Part shown: one piece after another, positions 42,451 to 57,301 of the stretch
Numbering within the stretch: position 1 is the first letter of the stretch
Layout of the letters: each line of letters opens with the position of its first letter
DNA from: Hydractinia symbiolongicarpus
Taxonomy: Eukaryota; Cnidaria; Hydrozoa; Anthoathecata; Hydractiniidae
Direction: 5' to 3'
Length of the DNA: 64,000 bases
NCBI RefSeq assembly: GCF_029227915.1
Contig: NC_079881.1
Location: forward strand, 14,175,501 to 14,239,500
Notes under the pieces: generated by a model
The model's input: only the letters and a program-made list of their open reading frames with translations
What the model was told of the DNA's origin: nothing
Database searches by the model: none
Translations under genes and position numbers: made by a program

Positions 42451-42686
42451 TTATCTTAGCGACGCTTGATGACCTAGCTGGTCTCCCGACTTATTTACTT
42501 TATGCGCTTCCGCAAGAGCAGAAAGTTTTGGCTTTGAAAAGTCTGTGCCTTTTCTTATTGGTGAGCCGGGCGGTATGTTGTGTGGAGTAGATCTTGGTGG
42601 ATGTTTTGGTACTGGTGGTGCCGGTCTACGAGGTATGTCTCTCGAATTTGTCCTCTGATGACTGGAAACTGACGGAACTTCTTCAC
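42451..42686 (-). CDS. RhoGAP gene, last exon
   Basis: Acceptor TTATTAG|GTGAAG; ends at TAA. Encodes the proline-rich tail with RRPAPPVPKHPP and a basic C-terminus. Confidence 0.85.
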
Positions 42687-45600
42687 CTAATAACGACAAA
42701 CGCTAGAATAAACAACAAAACAACAGAAATAATAATAAGTGGTACAAAAAAAAATTTAGCTACCCATGGATGGCGTAGATGGAGTCTGGCTTTTACTGTT
42801 CTCAGGAGTTGTATCAATCTGTGGTGTAGTGGTAGGTTTCTTAGATAAGGAGGGCAAATCCTCGGTTGTATCAAGGTCAGGATCATATTGTGCCGCCAAA
42901 GGGTTGTAGTAACCTTGTACTGAAGCACTATTCACATTACTAAAGATAACATTTTAAAAACAACAAGAATATAAAGAGCATAAACTTTCAAATAGCATCT
43001 AAAACAACTACTACAACAAATTGAAACAATCCAAAGCTAGGTTAGAATTTTTTTTTGCTAGCAGCGTCATAATTTAGTCAGTAGCATAGGTTTCCATACA
43101 TTTTGGAATAGACTTATTTTCATATCATTTTTGTTCCGCGGAATATACATACAAAAATACCGAAAAACATGAAAACAAGATTAGTTATGAGCAAATTTTT
43201 AGTTTACAGCGAAGTAGTGCAGAGATGGTTTGTTTACTTGCAATATTTGCAAAATTAATTTGTCATACAGATTGTTATTAACATTTGGTGATAGTAGGGG
43301 ATATTATTATTATTATTATTATTACTATTATTTACCCAGGATAGCCTCTTCAGTTCCTATTGGTACTGCTATCAACGAGGGTCCTGCGAAGGGGGTCCTA
43401 GCGCATTTAAAGCTCCCATTTAAGCTACGAAAGTCGTGGAAGCACAGCAATCGCTCAACTAGACAACCGCCTAAGATATCAATCCTATTCTCATGCTGAG
43501 CGCTAAGCAGAAAGGATAGATTCACACTTTTATAGTCTCTGGCATGACTCGGCCGGGGTTTGAACCCAAGACCTCCCACACTGAAAGCGAACGCTCTACC
43601 ACAAGGCTATCAGTCGGTATAGCATCATCACTGGGCCGTTCTAATGCTTTTGTTTATTATTCTTGGTGTTAAATGAGCCAGGTATTAGCTACCTTTGAAT
43701 ACAATATCAGTAGCTAGCTAGCTAGTTGGCCGGTTGACTTGTTCCAAACAAACGTGAAATTTTAAGGTGCTTACCAAAATTAGTGATGTTGCTGGCATAT
43801 ATCCTGTAGCTTTTAAGTCACATTTTACACATTTGTGATTTTAGAATTAGGATACTAATTTGACTTGGTGGGGAAAGTTGGACTTTAAACTTTCCTTGGA
43901 ATGTTCTTGCTTGTTTGTGTCACATTTTAAGCCACTATCATAGATTGTATTTGGTGAAAATTATTTAAAATTCAAAATATAGGGTTGACAAAAGGGATGA
44001 TATCCTAATTCTTAAATTTTGTATTCAGAGTGGGAAATTAAAAATTGTTGCTTGAAAAAAAAAAAAAAAAAGGAAATGGTTTCTGACGTAGTGCGTGCAA
44101 ATAAAAAATATTCTGTAAAATTTTGTCCACAAAATGCTTGTCATGTCGAACTTAAACCTTAATAAGTGAAAATAATGTGAAAACTGAAGGGTGAAGGAAA
44201 CAAGTTAAATTCCAGTAGAACAACATCGTCGTAAAAAAAAATAATTCTTAAAAAATATAATAATTTGCGAAAGTAGGTAAAGAAATAATAAAAAAAGTTG
44301 TAGTGTTAACAACACAAAAATTATTGTACGTTGGTAATGTCTTGTAGATATACTACAAAATATCCGCAACAGAAATATTTTTCAACACTAAAACTTCTCG
44401 TATTTCTTTTTATAATTAAAATATCAGGCCCGGCGGAAGCAGTGCAAAGTTCATGCGGCGGTAGCGAGCGCTGTAAGCCCCCTTAGAAAATTTTTTAGCC
44501 TATTTACGAGGCTAAATTGGTTTAAAATGTAACGATTACATATAGTGTATGTTTTTACGCATAAAGAAGTGTCTTCAAATGAAACTATAATTTTGAAATT
44601 TGACGAATGCCTGCCTAAATACGGTTAAAGTTTGAGATACAAAAGCATCATTGCTTATATTTCAAATACATGCGACAAACATCTCCCTATATTTCTCCAG
44701 AAAATAGGAATTCACTTAATTTATGCATAGATAGCAAGCTATTTTTAATTGAAATTTCTATTTTGAAAATGAAAATACAAAACTACCGTGCAGATTGTCC
44801 GTAAAAAAGCGGAATGTTTTGAGTTGATCGAAAACATCGCCTCAACTTTATTTTCTTTTATGAAAGAATTTGCAATTCAATTTGACATTAAAAAGTGATT
44901 AAATTAACAATTGCACGTCTTTGAGTATCAAACTTTGTGACCACACTTTCGAGTAACTCATATCGCTCCGCTTTTTTCCGGATATAAACTAAAAGCTAAA
45001 ATAATTGCTAAAAAGATACTTGTGTTCCTTTTGTTTTTACAAGAACGTTTGCTTTTCTTTTGTCAGTTTCGTGAAATTTACCGAAAATTAAAAGACGGTG
45101 CTCGGATCCACTCACAAAAATATTAGCAACATCAACATCTTGATATGGTTCAGACGTTTGTAGGTCATTGTACTTTGCAGGTACATTTTGGCACGGCGCA
45201 GTGCACTAAACGACCGTTCACTTGTGGCATTTGTCGCTGGGCAAACCAGAATTAACTTTGCGAGACGAAATACTTCAGAGAAAAGTGTTTTTTGCTAAAA
45301 TGAAGACTTTTCAAATACTTCACCACATCAGTGAAATTTACATCTGAAGTAATTTTGGGAAAATCTTCCTCGAACATTGTTAACTGTAACTTCAAAAGAG
45401 ATCCATCGAAATCGCTGTTGTAAAACTGTAGCACCTCCTCCAACTCTGTAGAGAACGGCTATTTTCTGGCAGCTTTGAGAATAAGCTCTTGCAACGCAGC
45501 ATATTTTCGATAATCTTCTTGGTTGAATCTTTCTTTGATGCAATTCACAACATGATCCAGGGCTTCGTAATAGCGCTTGCGGTAGAGATCTTTTGGTTTA

Positions 45601-48600
45601 TCAAGTTGAGTTGGCTTGGCAGATCCATAACCATGGAAATCTTCTAACCTCTTCGGAGCACCGCGATACAGATGTGTTTTTATTGCTTCTCTATTATTGT
45701 GAATCGTTACCACTCGCAACATATTTTCGTACTGGAAGAGGAACCGATACCCGTGATATCAGTATCAGACGGTACTTCGAAGTTCTAGGTGAAGAGCGAT
45801 TAGCTGCCATGTTGGGTTTCCATGTGTTCACAGGTTGCGACCACATTGGACGCTTTTCAGGAAAAATGAAAACGACATGGTGAAAATCTGTTGTGAAAGC
45901 AGACAGCGATATCATAAGGCTTTTTCATGTTTAGGAAACTCTGTATCGATAACCAAATCTATCCACCCTTGAACAATAGAGCGTTTTGTTGTCAACACAT
46001 ATTGCGATAAAAAATTACCTGAAGAGATGACAACCTTGGCAAATCTTTGATGATTCCTTTTCTCAAAGTACCAAATGGATTCAACAAAGTCGCCTCCTAC
46101 TAGTAACGCATTTAAGTATATAATTTTTAGAAGTCATTTAGTATGTCTGGTGCTGAAGAAGTCACACATGTCCATCCAAAATCTCCCGTTTCCTCAAAAC
46201 TATGGCTGGGAGTTAAATGGTAATTCGCTTAATCCAATAATGACAGATAATCTTCCTGCTGCACTGGGATTGATTGAGTTGAGTGTTTGTGGATGTCATG
46301 GAGATTACAGTAGGAAGATGTTAATACATCAAAAACAAATTTGTATTCACGGACATGTGTAAATGTTTCAACTGTTCGAATTAAGAGAAATGCGAAAGTA
46401 GTAAAGAAGAACTTGACACTGACTCAGATTGGTCTGATGAAGATCATTTCGATAACTAGATGTATATTTAATTTTTGTTGCTAGGGTTCCATAATTTTGT
46501 TCCTTTTTTAAGAATGTTTGATACCTGAGTCTGTAAATTATTGGTCTGTGAATTATCCCCCGCAGTGACTTGAACAATAAATTTCAATTAAACAGAAAGA
46601 TACTAAGGCGACCTAACACCTTGCCAAAATTCACCACAAAAAGAGCACAAATGACCAAGTTCTAGTCCTTTTTAAGCTGGGTCAGTAAATTAACGGTCTG
46701 TATTTTATACAAATTTCAAATGTTAAAATCTCACGAATGATAAATTTTCAGCATATAGTTTTTACATTTTTATTGACCCCCTTGATCTCCTCTTTCCAAC
46801 CATATATAAAATAAAATTTTAAAATTGTTTTTTTGCTGACCGTGAAAGTAATGATGTCAACTAATTTGATCCCACGGGACCGAAATTTTTGGCAACAATT
46901 TTTTTTTTGTATTTGTGACCTAAACAACAACCTCGAATCAAAAAATCACTTTTAACACACGTGTGCACACGAAGCTTTTTATTACAATGTAGCAACCCTT
47001 ACTATCTAGTAAAAATAAGGTAATCATTTTGATATGTATTGGTACATTCTCCTTAGCTAAACTTATCAAAAACTAAATCTGCCCCTGGCATCTATAGTAG
47101 TAATGACAATCATGCAGTAACAAACCTGACTTCTGAAGAACCTTCCTTCCAACCAAGCTTTTTAGATACTTCACTAAAAAGACTGCCAACTCCCATGATC
47201 GGCATTTCCGGAGATCCTGGAGATTCTGTATCTTTTGTAATGAACCGACTACTAATGGCATCAAGTTTATCTTCCGATAGCTGATGACGAACAAACTTGC
47301 AACCTAGTCAAAGAAAAACAATAGGCGTCTAAAGGCATCTAATACGAAGGCTTGTCTTCCTGCAAAAATTTGTTACCATACTGTGCATAAATTAGTAGGA
47401 GAAATAAAAAGAGGAAAAGGAAGAACAATGCCTAAGAAAAATTAAATTGAATTGAAATGCAATAAATTCTTAAATGAAACAATAAAAGGTTACAAGCATG
47501 AATAAAAAAATGTGGCAGATTTTGACTGCAATAACTTAACAAAATAATCTATGATGAAGGATCACAATATTATCTTATTTCAGCCAATCACCGTATTGAA
47601 TTCCCACTCTTTTTTCCACTCAAAGTAAATCAGTATGAGGCGTCTAAAAATGTGAATAAGTCGAACTAGTAATGTTCGATACAACTTCGCATTGTCTTGC
47701 GCATCAAACAAACATTAAATAAGAGACAGTTTCTTATATTGGTTCTGGTCATGCTGAGTTACAAAAAGGTTTAATTTAATAAATGAGGAATATTTTCACT
47801 TCAAAATGCTTAGGCATCCATTATCTGTGTCAGTGATAGCTACAGCTTTTTTTCTGTTTGGCATGTCTTGTTACCTACAGTCAAAAAAGACAAAACAATT
47901 ATGTATGAAAAATAAGTCTGTTATAAGAAAATGAACTTTCTACCTCCATGCCAAAATCAAGGGTTTCAAGGGTGCATTTCCACCGAAATTCATGAGTTTA
48001 TGGCTCTTAGAATATTCTCTTGTCTGTAATTTTGTGCTTTTATCAAAGAAAGTCAAAGAAGCAACGATCATAGCATTTCTGTTAAAAACTTTTTGAATTT
48101 TACTATATATTTAAAAAAATACAACTTTAAAAACTTTCTTCCTCAATAGAAGAGTAAGCGACTATACTAACATAGTAAAGACATAATCTTTATTATTCTT
48201 GTAGACAGTTGCAAAGCTACTGAACATAAGGTGAATATCTTAAATACTGTGTTTTATTCTATTTCCCCTTTATTTGTCACGGTAATGTAAAAAGCAATAT
48301 AAAACAATAGAAACTATAAATCAAAAGAGAGCGTAAATAGTTTTAAAAATATGTTTCGTAAGTCTTATTTCATCTATGTCATTCATTTCCTTCATTTCTT
48401 TAAAGATTCAACTTTCTTCTTTAACTTGACTGTGATTTCTTCCTCCACATTAACTATCATCTTTCGTTTCTTACAACCACCTGCATCATGCTGTACCCCT
48501 GTTTTATCTCAACTTCTAATGCTCTTATTGGTAGATTTTTTTCTGACTTTTTATAAGATGAAATTCCAGCAGTTCCTAGCTTTTCTGTCAATTTTTTAAG

Positions 48601-51600
48601 GTCGATCTTTTGTCGCTTTACTTCTTCGGTATTAGATAGAAGTGCTTCAATTTTTTATTAACATTTTTAAACAGAACTGAAACATATACTTCCAATTTCA
48701 CGCACATCCTGTTGTTTACAAATGTTAAAATTGCCTTTTAATGTCACCAGAGCCGTTCTAAGTGCCTTATGGAAAGCAGAAGGATAAGACTATTGGAAGA
48801 TGACAAATGACGAAAATAGATGCACACGTAGAAGCATGTAATGACAGTGAAAAACGTCCTGCATAAAGCACAACGTGGAAGTGCTGAAGTGCGTTAAAGC
48901 ATTGAAGAATGGATTTATCGTAGCATTTTTTTCCTTTATTCCGTAAGTAACTGTTTTAGAACATTACTTTTTTGGCAACTTGTTACCTATAGAAGAGAGC
49001 CAACCAAATTATAGAAAGAGCCTTTCATGGATGCTGAACTGAGCAGTTTGAGAGTGAAGCGAGCCAATCTAGTCTCAACAGTAGCCATGTGCACCCAATG
49101 CAATGGCAGAACAGGGGAGAGTCCAAATATTACTTTCTGTAGCAGGGCACAAAAGAGAATATTTTTCAGATTTGATATGATGCCAGTCTTCCATATTCTC
49201 CTTATACAGGCAGGTCAATTGTACATTAACAACAACTTTAGTTTCCTGGTAGAATAAGCTTTAGGCCGATTGCTGGCAACATCAGGTGGAATTAAGAGTG
49301 TGGTGTCTTAGCTATACTTGGCTATACTTCCTGAGTTCTAGAATTTAGACACTTTAAGGGAGGGTGATAAGACTATTCAAAGAACATGTAAATAAGTACA
49401 ATTTATTCAGCAAAATAATTTCTTCAAAGTCTGTGCATTTTCCTAGAAAAGTTCAGACCAAATGAGCTGAAATGGTGGCCCCTGTCTCACGAATTTATAA
49501 GGAAAATCAGAAAACTATAATTAGGGTTCGTAGCGCCTAGAAACTGTAGGAGAAAACTTTATTTAACAAGGAATATCTAAGAAATTGGTAAAATGTTGTA
49601 AGTATTAGTATGCTTATCAATAATCCATTTATTAAAGTGAATAATCTTTATTATTTGAAAGAGTAAAAAAAATAAAAAAATAATGTCTTATAGTACTACT
49701 CTTTTCCAGATAAATACAATATGCATTTATAAGTTATAGTATACCTAAAGCTATTTCCAAACCCTAAAAGTACAGTAAGAATGCATTTTTGTAAATTTTG
49801 TGTTAGACATGCATCTCTTTTTTATTTTAGATAAAGTGTCCTATGGCTTACCTTCACTTGGTGCACTTCGTCAAGTAATTAGCATATAAGCATATACATG
49901 TTTATTTAAACCAATAAATTTTGTAACAATATGACTGGTGACTAAATTTCAAAAATTGTTAAAAAGACATTTACGGGCACCTCGGTTAAGAGCGAAGTGA
50001 TTTTTACATTTTTTTTAAACTCACTGAAATTCGAAGTAACAAAGACATACTATGTATCTACTAATTTTAAATCAGCAAAGAAGTTGAATACTTTTGTGTT
50101 TTTATATATTGTAGTTGTGTTGGTTAAAAAACACTATTGTTATAAAACAAATGTGCTGCTTACATGCTAATTATAAACTGAAAGCCATGGCATGGACCCA
50201 GTCAGTGTATTTCCAAAGTAATTTTTGTATATATGTATATACATCACAGTTATATCTGCATGCTAAATGACTACACTTAAAATTTTATATTAGTACACTT
50301 ATTGTGTGTAAATTGAAGCAGTAAATAAAGGGTGAATATTGAATATAGAAATAGTGTTAAAACAAAACTATAATTTGCTGACATACTTTATTGCTAATTT
50401 TTTTTATGTTATAGCCAGGTATATTTCACAGCCTTTTTATTTATTTTTCTTGAACTAAATAGTTTTTTTTTCTTTAGAGTAATAACATCACACATAAACA
50501 CACAAGCATTTACTTTTCAAAACTGTTTGATACTGACAGGTACACGTTCATATTAGTATTGTTGTTCTTAAGGATACGTCAAACCCTTTTTGCCCATGTT
50601 GAGAATAATGCATATATTTCCTAAACTATAAAATTTAACTTTATAAAAGTATATATATTCTGAAAGCCTATTAAATTTCCTATGTAGCCATGCTATTCTT
50701 ATTATTGGTCGAAAAAATGGAAAGGCGTAAAAAATTATCGAACACGTTTTCAGAGTCTCTGATACTTCAGCATTTTATTTTTATATTGCAAAAGTTATAT
50801 CATTAAACTCAGCTCCCCATGGGCATGGAAAAGGTGTCTGCGTTTTTTTTCTAAAAACATATTTTTAGTTTTATTACAAAAAATTGATTTTGGTACTCCT
50901 TCGTTGATAAAAATAAACTTTATCACATGGTAACCTCTGAATGGTACATTTTTTTAAAGGCAACACCTTTGGAGAGCTGAATATCTTGATAATAATTATG
51001 TGCTAATTTTATCTCGATATATTGAAGTCCTATAATGTACCCATAATGAAGATCGTCTTTTATTGCGCCATCTTTGATGTTATATAATTACGTCATTTCC
51101 TTCTGTACTACAATTTTGTAAGCACGTAGACTAAAGCTATATTCAGCAGAACTAATTAATTATCATTGAATTTTAATTTAAAGAGGAATTGTTGAGTAGA
51201 AGGTACAGGGACTTCAATATCGAGATAAAATTAGCACATAATTATTATCAAGATATTCAGCTCTCCAAAGGTGTTTGTTTTTTTTTTGAAAAAAAATGTA
51301 CCATTCAGAGGTTACCATGTGATAAAGTTTATTTTTATCAACGAAGGAGTACCAAAATCAATTTTTTGTAATAAAACTAAAAATATGTTTTTAGAAAAAA
51401 AACGCAGACACCTTTTCCATGCCCATGGGGAGCTGAGTTTAATGATATAACTTTTGCAATATAAAAATAAAATGCTGAAGTATCAGAGACTCTGAAAACG
51501 TGTTCGATAATTTTTTACGCCTTTCCATTTTTTCGACCAATAATAAGAATAGCATGGCTACATAGGAAATTTAATAGGCTTTCAGAATATATATACTTTT

Positions 51601-54600
51601 ATTAAGTTAAATTTTATAGTTTAGGAAATATATGCATTATTCTCAACATGGGCAAAAAGGGTTTGACGTATCCTTAAGAACAACAATACTAATATGAACG
51701 TGTACCTGTCAGTATCAAACAGTTTTGAAAAGTAAATGCTTGTGTGTTTATGTGTGATGTTATTACTCTAAAGAAAAAAAAAACTATTTAGTTCAAGAAA
51801 AATAAATAAAAAGGCTGTGAAATATACCTGGCTATAACATAAAAAAATTAGCAATAAAGTATGTCAGCAAATTATAGTTTTGTTTTAACACTATTTCTAT
51901 ATTCAATATTCACCCTTTATTTACTGCTTCAATTTACACACAGTAAGTGTACTAATATAAAATTTTAAGTATAGTCATTTAGCATGCAGATATAACTGTG
52001 ATGTATATACATATATACAAAAATTACTTTGGAAATACACTGACTGGGTCCATGCCATGGCTTTCAGTTTATAATTAGCATGTAAGCAGCACATTTGTTT
52101 TATAACAATAGTGTTTTTTAACCAACACAACTACAATATATAAAAACACAAAAGTATTCAACTTCTTTGCTGATTTAAAATTAGTAGATACATAGTATGT
52201 CTTTGTTACTTCGAATTTCAGTGAGTTTAAAAAAAATGTAAAAATCACTTCGCTCTTAACCGAGGTGCCCGTAAATGTCTTTTTAACAACTTTTGAAATT
52301 TAGTCACCAGTCATATTGTTACAAAATTTATTGGTTTAAATAAACATGTATATGCTTATATGCTAATTACTTGACGAAGTGCACCAAGTGAAGGTAAGCC
52401 ATAGGACACTTTATCTAAAATAAAAAAGAGATGCATGTCTAACACAAAATTTACAAAAATGCATTCTTACTGTACTTTTAGGGTTTGGAAATAGCTTTAG
52501 GCATACTATAACTTATAAATGCATATTGTATTTATCTGCAAAAGAGTAGTACCATAAGACATTATTTTTTTATTTTTTTTACCCTTTCAAATAATAAAGA
52601 TTATTCACTTTACTAAATGGATTATTGATAAGCATACTAATACTTACAACATTTTACCAATTTCTTAGATATTCCTTGTTAAATAAAGTTTTCTCCTACA
52701 GTTTCTAGGCGCTACGAACCCTAATTATAGTTTTCTGATTTTCCTTATAAATTCGTGAGACATGGGCCACCATTTCAGCTCATTTGGTCTGCACTTTTCT
52801 AGGAAAATGCACAGACTTTGAAGAAATTATTTTGCTGAATAAATTGTACTTATTTACATGTTCTTTGAATAGTCTTATCACCCTCCCTTAAAGTGTCTAA
52901 ATTTTAGAACTCAGGAAGTATAGCCAAGTATAGCTAAGACACCACACTCTTAATTCCACCTGATGTTGCCAGCAATCAGGCTAAAGCTTATTCTACCAGG
53001 AAACTAAAGTTGTTGTTAATGTGCAATTGAAAAAGTAATGTTCTAAAACAGTTACTTACGGAATAAAGGAAAAAAATGCTACGATAAATCCATTCTTCAA
53101 TGCTTTAACGCACTTCAGCACTTCCACGTTGTGCTTTATGCAGGACGTTTTTCACTGTCATTACATGCTTTTACGTGTGCATCATTTGTCATCTTCCAAT
53201 AGTCTTATCCTTCTGCTTTCTATAAGTCACTTAGAACGGCTCTGGTGACATTAAAAGGCAATTTTAACATTTGTAAACAACAGGATGTATATTTAATGAA
53301 AAGCATTGAACATTGAGGACATAAGAAACAAGTTTACCAATCAAGCTTGATGGATCCTTTTCAGCTACAGAAGTTTTTCGGCTTAAATCCAGTTCTTCGC
53401 ATAAACTTATTTACCCACCCTGTACTTGCTAGAAAGTCTACACTCTTTGTACAATCATTCTCTTAAAGCTAATGAGGCAATTTCTCGATGCAGATAAAAA
53501 GAATCTCTTAATTGCAACGGTTACAGGGAAGAGAAAGAGAGAGGTTGGACTTGTCATCCCTGCGAGATATAGTGTTTTGACGTAAAATAAAGATATGATG
53601 ATTATTCTGAACAATGAACTTTCGAAGAAGAAGAAAGAAAAATATTTTGAAATGAAGTTTGACCGTGAAAAAGAAATAAAAAAGAAAGCTATATTTTTTG
53701 AAATACTTGTTTTCTTTCTATTTTACAAAAATCCAAATAAGCACCCTTTTTGCTCTTAATATAAATTTGAAAGAGCCCTCAGGGGCGCTAATATGAGTAG
53801 GGGCGCTTATTTCAAAATTCATCTAAAAGAAGGACCGCTTATTCGATCATTTACGGTAATCCTATTAGGCAGTTCAATCACGTGCCAAAACAACTTAAAA
53901 TCCGCTACCCAAATATAAACTGTTAAACCCCCATACAAAACAAAAGAAATATACTTTTATTTGGGCAGATATCTTTTGTTCCATGATGAAATTCATATAA
54001 TCTGGATGATAATTATTTAATATGGGTCCGCCATGGCAGAAAAAAATTGCTTTCAAACTTGTGAAATGACGTCTGTGTCGAGGACTGAGATTATAGCCTG
54101 GATTTTCAAACTTTAGGGTATGTAGAATATCATCATCATCATTCTCGGCTTAACGTCCGTTTTCCATGCTAGCATAGGTTGCACAGGGTATATTAATGAC
54201 CCTCTTCCAATCTGATCTAGACTGTGTTAGATCTAAACTCAACTTCCTCTGTATCAAGTCTGTCCTTATAACCTCCTGCCAAGTCTTTCTCGGTCTGCCT
54301 CTGGGCTTTGCCCCAGGAACTATCAAGTCTCTACACTTTCTTACCCAATTATCCTCCTTCATTCTTTCCAAGTGCCCCATCCAATTCAATCTTCTTATCT
54401 GGATAACATCTATAATTCTACGGAGACTTAGCCTGCTTCTTAGCTCATCTGAACTCTTTCTGTCTCTCAGACAGGCGTTACACATCCACCTAACCATTCT
54501 CATATCATTCCTTTCTCCTTTTCCTTTCACTGCCCATGTCTCACTACCGTACAACAAAACAGTTCTTACACAGGCCTCATACAACCTACCTAATACCTCA

Positions 54601-57270
54601 ATTGACAGGACTCTGCTAGTCAACAAAGGAAGTAACTCTCTGAACTTTTTCCAAGCAAAACCTATCCTGCAAGTAACACTTCTTCCAACACCCCCTTCAC
54701 TGCCTAACATATCACCTAAGTAACAGAAGTTCTCAACTATCTCTAACGAGCCACTGTTATACATCATTAAAGCTGGAAATACTTCATTCTCTATAATCTC
54801 ACCTTTGCAACGCTTGCATACAAACTGAATGTCAGCTCTTAGCCTTCCACTAATACTACTGCACTTCTTATGTACCCAATGCTTGCAAGTCTGACAAAAA
54901 ATTGAGTTACTACCAACCCCTTTCCTGCAAACTCCACAAGGCCACTTTCCAACTACAAGGCCACACGTGGCTGCAATGCTACTAATCATGACTTTAGACT
55001 TTGCTGTGTTTACCTTTAGCCCTTTCTCTTCTAGTCCTTTCTTCCACTTCTCAAACTTTTCAACTAATTCTTCCATCGACTCTGCTATGAGAACCAAATC
55101 ATCTGCATACAATAACTCCCATGGACAACCTGTTCTGAACTCCATCGACAGCGCTTCTAAGACTAGAAAAAACAACAAAGGACTAAGTACAGAACCCTGA
55201 TGTACACCAACATTTACATTAAATTCATCACTAAGTGAATCGTTAATACTGACACGACTTCTAGCATTGCTGTAAATAGACTGTACCATCGTAACTAGCC
55301 ACTCATCCACACCTAATTTTCTCATAGCCCACCAAATAACTTTACGTGGCACTCTATCAAAAGCTTTCTCTAAATCTACAAAGGCAAAAATAGTGTATGT
55401 AGAATATATCTTTAAATAAATTTCAAAAAAACATCTCATTATTTTACTGTGAATTTTTAATTTCTGCTTTGTGTAACCTTTCCAATTTGTCAGGAATGCA
55501 TCTTGGGAAAGAAAGTACACAAAGACGCCACTATTTTGTTTTTACTTAGTTCAGTTTCGTATGAATTTTTATCACATTTTCTCCTATGGGAATATTGCTT
55601 CAGAAATTATTGGGAGTAGTGTGGTTTTCCATTAGATTTCCCTACTAGCCAGGAAAGATTTTTTTATATAATTATTTTTATTTGAACATTAAAGCCTATA
55701 CCTCCAGGAAAAAACCATTCACAATGTTCAATCAGCGATTCCACTATGTTGGATACATTGCCAGTATTGGTAATTGATACACTAAAGAATGGTATAAATC
55801 ATGGTATTAATAACGTGTAAACAAACACAGCCATTGTGGATAGAATTTCACAGAAAATCAATGCATCACTTTAAACATCATTTTTGTGTTTGGATTGCAA
55901 CAGCTATTTTTATGCAATTTTGTCAGTTTCATTCAATCGAATTGTATATATGTGTGACCTTAACACTGTAGAACATTATGCAGTCTGTTTGTAGATGTTA
56001 AATAGGATTCATGGGCAACTATGGCTAGTTTTACCAAACAAACAGTTTCTTTAGTTTTTCTTAAATAATTATTTTCCTAGGAAATCATAGTTATTGTATA
56101 GCACACACCATCTTTCGAATAGTGGTGTGTAGAGTTCGTTGGATACCAAGCAAATTTAATGGGTGCGATGTACCACACATTTTTTGTTTAAAGCCTAAAG
56201 GAAATTATATCTAACATGCCCTTAGCTTTCCAACATCCTTTAATAACTCAAAAACGGGCTGTTTATAGTTGGTATACTTTCGGCACCTCAAAAACCGATA
56301 TTTGGGGCACATGTGGAGTTTGGAACTCCATCTATTAGAAAATCAAAGATAGCAATTAGTGATCTTTATAATAATGACGTTTTAGAGATATCTGTCAGTG
56401 AGTATTTTCTTCATTTGAATTGTAGCTCGTGTTTTTTACGCTTAATAACGGTGCATATAGACATACCCTCCATCATCTGCACTCCACAAAAGGTTGGGCG
56501 CTATAACAATAGCAATATTACCAGCACTCATTTTATTTTCTTCAGAATTCTCTGCCAACTTCGACAAAAAACATATTAAATATCTAAAAAGAAATCACAT
56601 GAGCAACGTAACAGTAATATAGGTACTGACTGAATATGTTAAACAAGCGATGTATTGGTTGCTCATCATACTTTAAATTTTCTTTGTTGACACCAGGTAG
56701 TTTCTCTACTAAACTCCAATAAGTCTGTAGTTTCTGATCACGATCTTTTATTCTGTAAAAAGGTTAAAATGATTAGGTAAATTTTAAACATGTTGGAACA
56801 CCATAAAATTGCTTGGGAAGATATCATTTTATCAGTTATCTTTATTATAATGCCCGTATACGTCTGTCTGTCTGTCACGCAAAATGGTAGCTTAGCTGTG
56901 CAATAGCGAGAAGCACGCAATGCGGTATAAAAAGGATGGGCAAACCCGTGGATTTTCAACGGGCTAACAACTAGTTGTGTAAAATATAAAGTATTGTCAT
57001 CGTATACAAGGTTGTTCTTTAAAGCTTACCTGCTATGAAAAAAATCATATGAAAAAGCTTGGAAAGTCCCCCAGGAATTTCTATATTATTTTGAAATAAT
57101 CTTGACCACTTCATCAAAAATGGACTTAAAAGTTTCACTATGCATGGCACCATCCTTGACATCATCGGTTAGTCTTTGTGTTGTACTTAAAGGCTTAAAG
57201 AGATTGTGTTTTACTAATTAGTTTAAACAAGAATTTTAATATTGAGTTAATATGATTATGCTTATTATTA

Positions 57271-57301
<31 letters not shown>

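Noticed and set aside
42594-42928. Hydrophobic ORFs overlapping the last RhoGAP exons
   Set aside because: They cross the 77-bp intron in the wrong frame.
43500-43615. A functional tRNA gene on the minus strand
   Set aside because: Has A and B boxes but lacks a good acceptor stem and continues into a SINE body present twice.
47073-47294. 73-codon minus-strand ORF
   Set aside because: It overlaps the RhoGAP exon in another frame, and only the other frame fits the splice phases of both neighbours.
48704-53288. Palindrome as a foldback transposon
   Set aside because: No target duplication, defined tips or coding sequence seen at the arm ends, so left as an inverted repeat of unknown origin.
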